A DNA stretch of 7,075 nt, from the NCBI GenBank assembly GCA_937884635.1, contig CALGBW010000042.1, positions 1 through 7,075 of the forward strand. Reading direction: 5' to 3'. Made by a program: the position numbers and the translations under genes. The DNA comes from an uncultured Chlamydiaceae bacterium. GTDB taxonomy: Bacteria; Chlamydiota; Chlamydiia; Chlamydiales; Chlamydiaceae. The notes under the pieces are model-generated. The model was not told the DNA's origin. It did not search any database and worked only from the letters and a program-made list of their open reading frames with translations. Shown here one piece after another: positions 1 to 5,558 of the stretch (its first letter is position 1; each line of letters starts with the position of its first letter).

Positions 1-20
1 TCAGCATAAGCTGAATATAG

Positions 21-56
21 GGAGGACAGATACTATTCTGAGCCTCCTTTTTTTTT
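21..56 (+). terminator. Rho-independent terminator of an upstream + strand gene
   Basis: GGAGG (21-25) pairs with CCTCC (43-47), and CAGA (27-30) with TCTG (37-40), across a small internal loop and a six-base TACTAT loop. Nine T residues follow (48-56). The orientation terminates + strand transcription entering from the left edge. A second small hairpin, TCAGC-ATAA-GCTGA, lies just upstream at 1-14. No gene is visible before it. In chlamydiae the rRNA operon is often followed by nqrF, so this may be the rRNA operon terminator; that is recall plus inference. Confidence 0.85.
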
Positions 57-128
57 GCTTACGTGTTTGAGTTCCTGTTTTTACAGGAGCATGTCCTCTC
101 GTAGGGTACATCATACATTTCGAAGTCA

Positions 129-158
129 TTGTTAAATTGGAAAGCAACGGTTTATAAT
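129..158 (+). promoter_or_regulatory. Candidate sigma-66 promoter facing nqrF
   Basis: TTGTTA (129-134, 4 of 6 matches to TTGACA) is followed 18 bases later by a perfect TATAAT (153-158). The start would fall near 164-166, at the edge of a hairpin. It lies in a gene-free gap and points into the 3' end of nqrF, so it cannot serve any annotated gene. AT-rich DNA gives chance matches, but an exact -10 with acceptable spacing deserves attention. Confidence 0.45.
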
Positions 159-164
159 CAGAAG

Positions 165-297
165 TAACTGCGTTATGCAGTTGCTATTTCTTAGAGTCTG
201 CTCCTATCCTTAATCTATAACCATCTCTTGTATTGGGAAAGCCCTCTACTATCAATGCACTGCCAGTCTTTATAGTTTTGCGTGGTAGGAGGCTCAG
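165..297 (+). ncRNA. Possible structured small RNA in the gene-free gap
   Basis: This stretch holds no gene on either strand. Starting at the likely start site of the TATAAT promoter, the + strand can fold into a 5' hairpin (163-171 with 177-185, loop GTTAT), then an elongated stem made of 201-208 with 284-291, 215-220 with 270-275, and 232-235 with 253-256. The first two helices each contain a T-G pair (165-183, 207-285) that would be an A-C mismatch on the other strand, which favours a + strand RNA. No clear terminator follows, so the 3' end is unknown and could run into nqrF antisense. I recognise no known RNA family here; short stems of this kind can arise by chance. Confidence 0.3.
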
Positions 298-301
298 GTG
301 T

Positions 302-1597
302 TTAACTACCGAAATCGTCAAGAACAATAGAAGAGCGTTCTACACCATACGAATCTAATAGCTTGAGAATGCTACTGTTATGCATAGCAGGGCCACATAC
401 ATAGTATAGGTAGTCTTCAGGATTATTTAATTTACTTAGTTGCCCTAGTTCAAAGGCTTTGAATAGGAAGTTTGTTTTAGTGGGGTCGTCTTTATCCCAT
501 CCCTGAGCAAAATCTTCAGGAAGAGGAGAAGAGAGCACAAGGTGATATTGGAAGTTTGGGAAAAGCGAAGCAAGCTTTTCATATTCTTCCTGGTAGATGT
601 TTTCTTTTAAAGACCGTGCCCCATACCATAAAGTCAATTCTCTCTGTGTTTTTTTGTTTAGAAGCAAGTCTAGAATATGGCTCCGACCAAAAGATGAACC
701 AGCCCCTCCAATGAGGAAGATCACGGGCCGGTCGTCTTCTTTCATAAAGGACTCCCCATAGGGCCCAGAAACCGTAATCTTGTCTCCAGGTTTTAAGGAA
801 AAGATGTAGGATGAGCAAATTCCCCAAGGAATCTCTGCATTGGGCCTTCCATTAACTAGTGGGGGCGTAGCAATGCGTACGTTGAATTTAATTAAAGGAA
901 GCTCCGCTGGATAAGAAGCTAAAGAATATGCTTTGTTCGTTTCCCCCGGTGCAGATTCTTTGTAATGGATGGGCGTATCGAATAAATGATACTGTTCCCA
1001 ATCTGGGTAGTATAGGGGATCCATTGTCTGCTTCCAATCCGATGTATTCGTTTCATAAGAAGGAACCGAAATTTGTAAATACCCTCCAGGTTTGAAGGGA
1101 ATAGGCCGGTCAGCTGGAATGGAAACAACGAGCTCTTTGATGAAGGTTGCTACGTTTTGATTCGATACGACGGTCCCCTCCCAAGAAGAAGCATTTAGGC
1201 ACCGCTCTTCTAGTTCTAAACCTAGGTCATGTTGTACTTTTGTTTGGCATGCTAGCCGCCAACCATGTTCTAACTGCTGTTTAGAGAAGGTGGCTCTTTC
1301 TGTTTCTAAGGGTTGGTCAGCGCTTTTTGTAATACGTACCTTGCACTGTTTACAAGAAGCCTTTCCCCCACAAGGTGAGGGGATAGCAATCCCAGCTCCT
1401 ACAAGGGAGTCTAATAAAGTTTTCCCGCTATCGACAGTCTTTGTTAGAGATTCATCATTATTAATTCTGAGCTTACAGGGATGGACCTTGATCAGCCATT
1501 TTCTGGCCAAAAGGATAATAGAAGCTAATATAAAACCAATCGCGCAAAAGATGAGACTAGCTATACCTATAAAGTACAATCCAGAGAGCCACTGCAT
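302..1597 (-). CDS. nqrF: Na+-translocating NADH:quinone reductase subunit F (NqrF, Nqr6)
   Basis: NqrF is the membrane-anchored subunit that takes electrons from NADH and passes them through FAD and a 2Fe-2S centre into the sodium-pumping Nqr complex of the inner membrane. The 431-residue product has one N-terminal transmembrane segment (about residues 4-31), a ferredoxin domain with cysteines C76, C82, C85 and C117, a flavin-binding AYSLASYP (223-230), GPYGESF (278-284), the nucleotide-binding GGAGSSFGRSH (298-308), YYVCGP (398-403) and a C-terminal DDFG. Length and ending match the family. I chose the ATG at 1597 because chlamydial NqrF proteins begin just before WLSGLYFI; a TTG three codons upstream lies too close to the GGAGG at 1610-1614. 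From memory, chlamydiae encode the other Nqr subunits elsewhere, so a lone nqrF is normal. Older chlamydial annotations call it nqr6 or dmpP. Confidence 0.97.
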   Translation of the reverse strand: MQWLSGLYFIGIASLIFCAIGFILASIILLARKWLIKVHPCKLRINNDESLTKTVDSGKTLLDSLVGAGIAIPSPCGGKASCKQCKVRITKSADQPLETERATFSKQQLEHGWRLACQTKVQHDLGLELEERCLNASSWEGTVVSNQNVATFIKELVVSIPADRPIPFKPGGYLQISVPSYETNTSDWKQTMDPLYYPDWEQYHLFDTPIHYKESAPGETNKAYSLASYPAELPLIKFNVRIATPPLVNGRPNAEIPWGICSSYIFSLKPGDKITVSGPYGESFMKEDDRPVIFLIGGAGSSFGRSHILDLLLNKKTQRELTLWYGARSLKENIYQEEYEKLASLFPNFQYHLVLSSPLPEDFAQGWDKDDPTKTNFLFKAFELGQLSKLNNPEDYLYYVCGPAMHNSSILKLLDSYGVERSSIVLDDFGS

Positions 1598-1708
1598 GAA
1601 AGCCAAAATCCTCCATTACGTCAAACAGCGCATTGCATCATAAAGGGGAAAAGGCTGCAGACGAAAAAGTTTATTCATCCACTTCGCACTTGTGGAACAA
1701 CGTAAATA

Positions 1709-1726
1709 CAGGGTTACCCTACCCTG
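1709..1726 (-). other. Palindromic element in the nqrF leader
   Basis: CAGGGT (1709-1714) and ACCCTG (1721-1726) are perfect inverted copies around a six-base centre, TACCCT. The centre repeats the ACCCT half, so GGGT-T-ACCC (1711-1719) gives an alternative pairing. The element sits about 12 bases below the candidate -10 box of nqrF, where a repressor site or a leader hairpin would be effective. No regulator is identified. Confidence 0.35.
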
Positions 1727-1737
1727 AAGTTGTCCGC

Positions 1738-1767
1738 ACTATACCAGTCAATCTTGTATTTTAGCAA
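1738..1767 (-). promoter_or_regulatory. Candidate nqrF promoter
   Basis: Read on the minus strand, TTGCTA (1767-1762) is followed after 18 bases by TATAGT (1743-1738), which matches TATAAT in five of six positions. It lies downstream of the yajC terminator and would give an nqrF leader of about 130 bases. Apart from this promoter, the leader palindrome and the yajC terminator, I see nothing else in the 319-base gap between nqrF and yajC; the 60-codon reading frame inside it overlaps the terminator and is not credible. Confidence 0.4.
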
Positions 1768-1837
1768 GAAGGTAGAAATCCAGCTCCGCGTAGTATTGAA
1801 GCTGAGAAAGGATAAGGAAAATAAGAGCCATGAACAG

Positions 1838-1884
1838 AAAATAAAAAGGACATCACATGGGTTATAATCACCGTACTGATGTCC
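1838..1884 (-). terminator. Rho-independent terminator of yajC
   Basis: On the minus strand GGACATCA (1884-1877) pairs perfectly with TGATGTCC (1855-1848) across a 21-base loop, and the second arm runs directly into TTTTTATTTT (1847-1838). It lies 32 bases after the yajC stop, and nqrF is next on the same strand, so nqrF is probably transcribed separately. A further perfect seven-base hairpin, CCACTAC-TTAT-GTAGTGG, sits between at 1893-1910, with no T-tract of its own; it may protect the mRNA end. Confidence 0.8.
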
Positions 1885-1916
1885 TGAGAATCCCACTACA
1901 TAAGTAGTGGAAATAA

Positions 1917-2264
1917 TTAGTTTTTAGAGGAGCTAACAATTTCTGAAATTGCTGCTTTTAAGATTTCAATTTTACCAGAGGCTATGTTGAGTACTACTGT
2001 GTGTTCACGAACTTCATCAATTGTTCCCACAATCCCCATTGCAGTAACTTTATCCCCTTTGGCTAGTTGGCTTTTACGCTGTTCCATAGCTTTTCTACGT
2101 TTTTGTTCTGGTCTCCATAAGATGAAATAGAAAAACCCAATAGCAATTGCCAACATCACAGCAGGTTGAGCAAACGCCCCTTTTTGTTGTAGAGCTTCTT
2201 CTTCTGCAAAACCCTGGCAAAAGCTCAGCAAAAGAGTGAGGCACAGAAATAAACGGGAGACCAT
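1917..2264 (-). CDS. yajC: YajC, preprotein translocase accessory subunit
   Basis: YajC is a small inner-membrane protein that associates with SecDF and the SecYEG translocon. The 115-residue product begins with a hydrophobic segment resembling a signal peptide (about residues 4-20, ending near GFA), then a transmembrane helix (about 35-50, AVMLAIAIGFFYFILW). The family hallmark RPEQKRRKAMEQRK (51-64) and a small beta-rich domain containing KGDKVTAMGIVGTI (69-82) follow. Length fits the family (E. coli YajC is 110 residues). The ATG at 2264 is preceded by AAAGGA seven bases upstream. Strong hairpins flank the gene on both sides (2343-2372 and 1848-1884), so it may be transcribed alone; I could not find a convincing promoter in the 122-base gap before it. 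Two hydrophobic stretches raise the question of whether the first is cleaved. Confidence 0.93.
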   Translation of the reverse strand: MVSRLFLCLTLLLSFCQGFAEEEALQQKGAFAQPAVMLAIAIGFFYFILWRPEQKRRKAMEQRKSQLAKGDKVTAMGIVGTIDEVREHTVVLNIASGKIEILKAAISEIVSSSKN

Positions 2265-2342
2265 AAAAGCATCCTTTATGTTGATTCTTTATGAAGGAGA
2301 AGGTTAGCACAAGAAGAAGAGGTGTGCAAGGGAAAGGATCAC

Positions 2343-2372
2343 TCTGAAGAGGAGAGGTGTTTCCTCTTCAGA
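2343..2372 (-). terminator. Hairpin terminator of hctA
   Basis: Eleven perfect base pairs, TCTGAAGAGGA (2343-2353) with TCCTCTTCAGA (2362-2372), enclose an eight-base loop 14 bases past the hctA stop. The minus strand continues AGTGATCCTTTCCC, so there is no clean T-tract. It may be a weak intrinsic terminator or an mRNA-stabilising 3' stem. Confidence 0.6.
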
Positions 2373-2386
2373 ATGAAGAAAATGGA

Positions 2387-2773
2387 CTATTTTCTTGCGG
2401 AGCGGCTTTTAACAGCTTTTTTTGCTTTGCTACGAGGAGCAACTGCTTTTTTCGCAGGAGCTTTTTTAGCTACTGCTTTAGGCTTAGCGGCGCAGCGAAC
2501 AGCTTTTTTAGGAGCTGCTTTCTTAGCTTTTGCTGGTGTTGATTTAACAGCAGCTTTTGCAGATCTAGCAGCAATTTTATTACGCTTCATTAAACCAGAT
2601 TTTTCTGCTTTAATGGATTCTTTGCGGTATACTTTAGCGATCTTTTCTAATTTAATCGAATCTGTACGTACTCTTTGTGCAGCTGCTTTGTTGCCTTTTT
2701 CAGCTTTCATTAAGTTATGTTGGATACTTTCCAACAGGTCATGCATTTTTTTTGCTGTGTCTTTTAGCGCCAT
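2387..2773 (-). CDS. hctA: Histone H1-like nucleoid protein Hc1
   Basis: Hc1 binds DNA and compacts the chromosome when chlamydial reticulate bodies convert to infectious elementary bodies; it is a late gene. The 128-residue product has the conserved N-terminal region, MALKDTAKKM through about LMKR at 61-64, whose charged helical pattern fits the self-association part of the family. The tail, about 65-128, consists almost entirely of Lys, Ala, Pro, Arg, Val and Ser with AKKA-type repeats, as expected for DNA binding. The ATG at 2773 has GAGGA eight bases upstream. Family members differ mainly in tail length and sequence; this tail differs from the C. trachomatis one I remember and contains one cysteine (C94). 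In C. trachomatis, translation is repressed by the small RNA IhtA at the start codon and transcription by the EUO repressor; both are known for the family and not shown here. Confidence 0.97.
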   Translation of the reverse strand: MALKDTAKKMHDLLESIQHNLMKAEKGNKAAAQRVRTDSIKLEKIAKVYRKESIKAEKSGLMKRNKIAARSAKAAVKSTPAKAKKAAPKKAVRCAAKPKAVAKKAPAKKAVAPRSKAKKAVKSRSARK

Positions 2774-2793
2774 GAAAAGCGTCCTCTGTCATC

Positions 2794-2830
2794 ATTTTAA
2801 ACTGTTTCTACTAATTAATTGCTAATTAGT
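2794..2830 (-). promoter_or_regulatory. hctA promoter region with AT-rich palindrome
   Basis: On the minus strand a TAAAAT hexamer (2799-2794, five of six matches to TATAAT) lies about 20 bases above the hctA start, with no good -35 box at the usual distance. A perfect inverted repeat, ACTAATTA (2810-2817) and TAATTAGT (2823-2830) around ATTGC, covers the position where the -35 contact would be. This layout suits a repressed late promoter. EUO is known to repress hctA in C. trachomatis; that this palindrome is its site is inference. Confidence 0.4.
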
Positions 2831-2887
2831 TTTTTTGTTTAAATTCATGCAACAATTTTTTATCAGTAAATTCATACATAAAATTAG

Positions 2888-2915
2888 TTGTGAGACTTAT
2901 TTTCTTTTGTATGAT
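2888..2915 (+). promoter_or_regulatory. Candidate promoter of the TPR-like protein gene
   Basis: TTGTGA (2888-2893, four of six matches) is followed after 16 bases by TATGAT (2910-2915, five of six). Transcription would begin near 2922 and include the whole nested hairpin at 2934-2969 in a leader of about 70 bases. It lies back to back with the hctA promoter in the 218-base divergent region. Confidence 0.4.
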
Positions 2916-2933
2916 TTTGTTCATCAGTATGTT

Positions 2934-2969
2934 AATTCTCTTATTACAGAGACATTCTCTGTGAGAATT
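2934..2969 (+). other. Nested leader hairpin before the TPR-like gene
   Basis: An outer stem, AATTCTC (2934-2940) with GAGAATT (2963-2969), encloses a perfect inner stem, ACAGAGA (2946-2952) with TCTCTGT (2956-2962), with a three-base CAT loop and a five-base TTATT bulge on one side. An alternative small stem, TTCCT (2968-2972) with AGGAA (2977-2981), would break the edge of the outer stem and cover part of the ribosome-binding AGGAAAAGG (2977-2985). Eight T residues follow at 2986-2993. The arrangement could control translation or transcript elongation of the gene downstream. Confidence 0.55.
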
Positions 2970-2991
2970 CCTCGTTAGGAAAAGGTTTTTT

Positions 2992-5439
2992 TTGTATAAC
3001 CGCTATAAATTTTTAGTATTGGCGAAGGATATGTGGAAAGGATGTTTGCCGGTCATCATAGTCTTTGCTGCATGTTTCAGTGTGCCTTGTTTTGCTGTTC
3101 CGCTTTCTTTTGGTCATTGCTGTGCGGATATCCATTCTCTTTTGCAAACAGAAACACCTTGTGAAGAAGCTTTTTCTGTTTTTGTTGATCGTATTTGTGA
3201 AGAGGCGCCTCATTTATCAAGGAAGGAATGGGAAACGGTTGCATGGCTTGTGCAGCAATATGTCAGTAAAAGCGTAAAGAGAGGGAGACAAGAAGATAGT
3301 ATAGCTATTGTACAGCGGCTTTTACCGGTTGCGCACATTCCTCCTCATATTAGGCAAGCGATTCGGACTGTTTTGCAGAAAATCAATTTTGAAAAAGTAT
3401 CACTGCATACTCTTATTGAGCAACTGCGTGAGGTGTTAGGGCAGGGAGATCCTTTTCAGGATACGTTATTCCTACAGCTATATAGTATGACTCTATACAG
3501 CGGGTATGATGATCGTAAACAGGAAATTTTATTAGCTAAAGAACGACAGCAATACGAGCAGGCTTTAGCCCTTTGTCAAGAGCTGGAACGGCAAATAGAC
3601 AAAGGAGCATGTAGTCCCCACCCAGATACAAAAGAGGTGGAATATGCGTTTCTGAAAAAAACAAAACAGGCTTTGCTCCTAACTCAAGCAAAGGAAAAAG
3701 GGGAAGATCCTATTTCTTTTGTGCTCCCTTACTGTCTTGCGGAATCTGCTTATGATCAGGCGGTAAAAGACTTATTATCGCGGGTTATGAAAGGAGAGGT
3801 GATTCGCTCACAGCCTGTTCATGGGATTTTACTCACGTATGCTTTGCAGTTGCTTTCTTGGAATGCGCAAGCAGGAGCGCATATATTACAGGTATTAGTA
3901 GATTATGGTAGGGATTTAAGCACTCCGTTATTGCAATACGGGTATTTTTCTTTATTGCAGGCTCTACGTAATCAAAAGAATATAGATTCCATGGGGCCAC
4001 TGCTCACTTGCGGAGCTTCTGTATTCGTGCCAGAACATCACTATTATCCGGAGTATTATTTCTTCTTAGGCAGTTATCATTACCTTAAGAAGGAATACCA
4101 GAAAGCGGAAGAAGCTTTTTTTTCTGCATTGCCCCATGCAAAAAAATTAGGGGCTTTATTACCGCAGTTGTATGAATACTTAGGCTGTCTTGCTTGTAGG
4201 CAGGAACAATACCAAGAAGGAGAACAATACTTTCTATTGTCTTTTAGAGGGTGGAATCGTGAGGAAGCCCGTTTAGGATTGTTGTTCACCTATGCTAAAC
4301 AAAGGAAATTCAGAGACTGTCATCATCTATTGGAATCCGCTCCCTTTACCTCTTATGATGATTTATATAAGATAATACAGATATTTGAGGATCCGGGATC
4401 TTCAACGCCTATCTTACGTATTTGTCGGCAGGCATCCCTGCATAGCATCTCAGTAGATGAGCTGCAGGGAAGAATGCTTCAGGATATGTGGGAACAGTCT
4501 CGTTCTCTCCCTACATCCCCAGTCGTTGACTGTGTGCAAGAGCATAAACGACAAGAAGAGATTGTACAGTTACACGCATGTTTGTCATCTATCCCAGACT
4601 CTTTAATTAAAGATAAGCTCGTTGCATGGACACGATATCTCGAGGGTAAGGAAGCCCCTGAAGACCCTCTTTTGAATCTTTGTAATAGGATTCTGTATAA
4701 GGGGGATATAGAGGCGGTGAGTTGTTTATCTTCTTGGTTTTCAAAAGGAAGCCCATTAGCTCAGACGGTAGTAAGGGAAATCTGGGGGCGTTATGCTGAT
4801 GTACGTACGGAAGAGGAGTTGCAGTTTTATCAGCAGGGGATGTCGTCCCTCCCTAAGGGAGATCTACTATATCTTTTGGCTTATCCTGTTGAGAAGTATT
4901 GTTCTGGAGATCCTGAAGCGCGCCAGCATTTAGACCGTTTTGCTTCTCAATTCCCGCATTCTACTCTCCTGCCTTTGTCTTATATTTTGTTAGGTTATGC
5001 AGAACATGATCTCAGGGATCGGGTAACATGGTGGACAAAAGCCTTAGCTGAATTTTCAGAGATTACTCTGAGGGGAGCAGATACGAAAAGATGGGCATAT
5101 CTATACTATACAATGAAAATAGACTTAGCGGAGGCCTTTTTGAAGTTAGAAAACCCGATGAGGGCTAGGGAAATCTTGGAAGAGGTTACCGCGGACTGGA
5201 AAGTCACACGCCATCCCTATGCTCAGTATATAGAGCGTTCTTCTTTACGTACGGCTTTGGATATGCGTTGTGTTGTGGGACTAGCTCATGCATACCAGGA
5301 TTTAGGGGAAGGAGTTTTACTACAGAGGCATTTGTTAGAACAAGTGGAGAACAAGCTAATCCGTCCTAGATACCGGGAAGAATTTTCAGGGGGAGTGCTT
5401 GCTGGAACCCTTTCGTTATGTCAGAAGTTTCTATCTTGA
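2992..5439 (+). CDS. Exported TPR-like protein of unknown function (CT744 position)
   Basis: I do not recognise an enzymatic function. Position next to hctA matches CT744 of C. trachomatis, which I recall being labelled only a possible phosphoprotein. The 815-residue product has an N-terminal export signal: basic start, hydrophobic stretch at about 19-34, likely cleavage after CFA near residue 35; no clean lipobox. Most of the rest looks alpha-helical with tetratricopeptide-like repeats, clearest at 353-384 (YPEYYFFLGSYHYL...) and 390-423 (LPQLYEYLGCLA...), with more diverged helix pairs in the last 150 residues. This suggests a periplasmic or secreted protein-binding scaffold. The start is uncertain: TTG at 2992 has AGGAAAAGG six bases upstream; ATG at 3031 (residue 14) would also leave an intact signal peptide, but its AAGGA is only one base away. 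The gene is transcribed divergently from hctA and converges on hemG. Confidence 0.85.
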   Translation: MYNRYKFLVLAKDMWKGCLPVIIVFAACFSVPCFAVPLSFGHCCADIHSLLQTETPCEEAFSVFVDRICEEAPHLSRKEWETVAWLVQQYVSKSVKRGRQEDSIAIVQRLLPVAHIPPHIRQAIRTVLQKINFEKVSLHTLIEQLREVLGQGDPFQDTLFLQLYSMTLYSGYDDRKQEILLAKERQQYEQALALCQELERQIDKGACSPHPDTKEVEYAFLKKTKQALLLTQAKEKGEDPISFVLPYCLAESAYDQAVKDLLSRVMKGEVIRSQPVHGILLTYALQLLSWNAQAGAHILQVLVDYGRDLSTPLLQYGYFSLLQALRNQKNIDSMGPLLTCGASVFVPEHHYYPEYYFFLGSYHYLKKEYQKAEEAFFSALPHAKKLGALLPQLYEYLGCLACRQEQYQEGEQYFLLSFRGWNREEARLGLLFTYAKQRKFRDCHHLLESAPFTSYDDLYKIIQIFEDPGSSTPILRICRQASLHSISVDELQGRMLQDMWEQSRSLPTSPVVDCVQEHKRQEEIVQLHACLSSIPDSLIKDKLVAWTRYLEGKEAPEDPLLNLCNRILYKGDIEAVSCLSSWFSKGSPLAQTVVREIWGRYADVRTEEELQFYQQGMSSLPKGDLLYLLAYPVEKYCSGDPEARQHLDRFASQFPHSTLLPLSYILLGYAEHDLRDRVTWWTKALAEFSEITLRGADTKRWAYLYYTMKIDLAEAFLKLENPMRAREILEEVTADWKVTRHPYAQYIERSSLRTALDMRCVVGLAHAYQDLGEGVLLQRHLLEQVENKLIRPRYREEFSGGVLAGTLSLCQKFLS

Positions 5440-5478
5440 AGAGAAGAGCATTGAGGCTTTCTCTTCTTCATGATTTTA
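5438..5478 (+). terminator. Terminator of the TPR-like gene
   Basis: GAAGAGAA (5438-5445), which begins inside the TGA stop codon, pairs with TTCTCTTC (5459-5466). After a bulged G, AGC (5447-5449) pairs with GCT (5456-5458), closing an ATTGAG loop. A moderately T-rich tail ending in ATTTTA follows. The stem is symmetrical enough to act also on transcripts arriving from hemG on the other strand. Confidence 0.55.
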
Positions 5479-5522
5479 CCGGTAGCTGTTCTGAAAAACC
5501 TATAAACAACTTTGTTTGTATG

Positions 5523-5558
5523 TAATCCCCTCCCCCTTTCGGGATGAGATAGGGATTA
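5523..5558 (-). other. RNA stem-loop starting at the hemG stop codon
   Basis: On the minus strand the hemG stop codon TAA opens a seven-base stem, TAATCCC (5558-5552) with GGGATTA (5529-5523). Inside it CCC-GAAA-GGG (5543-5534) forms a short hairpin capped by a GNRA-type tetraloop. No T-tract follows, so this is more like a 3' stabilising structure than a terminator. Confidence 0.4.

Noticed and set aside
71..90. Hairpin TCCTGT-TTTT-ACAGGA as terminator of nqrF
   Set aside because: On the minus strand it is followed by CAAACACG with no T-tract; it may be structural only.
149..222. tRNA-like closing stem GGTTTATA with TATAACC
   Set aside because: There is no cloverleaf, no T-loop and no anticodon arm, and the left half overlaps the TATAAT box, so it would not be in the transcript.
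1598..1660. Short leader peptide (MMQCAV) and a TTG start for nqrF
   Set aside because: The six-codon frame has no convincing RBS, and the TTG is only three bases from the SD; alignment with known NqrF starts favours ATG 1597.
1714..1896. Minus-strand 60-codon frame between nqrF and yajC
   Set aside because: It runs through the yajC terminator and the nqrF promoter region and resembles no protein I know.
2265..2342. Promoter for yajC
   Set aside because: TTGCAC-17-TAACCT and other combinations match only three or four of six bases at each box; not convincing enough.
2322..2825. Long + strand frame of 167 codons opposite hctA, rich in Phe, Leu and Ala
   Set aside because: It is the antisense of the Lys/Ala-rich Hc1 tail (AAA and GCN codons read backwards as TTT and NGC). 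It has no RBS logic and overlaps a recognisable gene.
5494..5517. Possible hemG terminator on the minus strand
   Set aside because: Only about five A/T-rich pairs (AAACA with TGTTT), and the TTTTT tract is displaced five bases; too weak to annotate.
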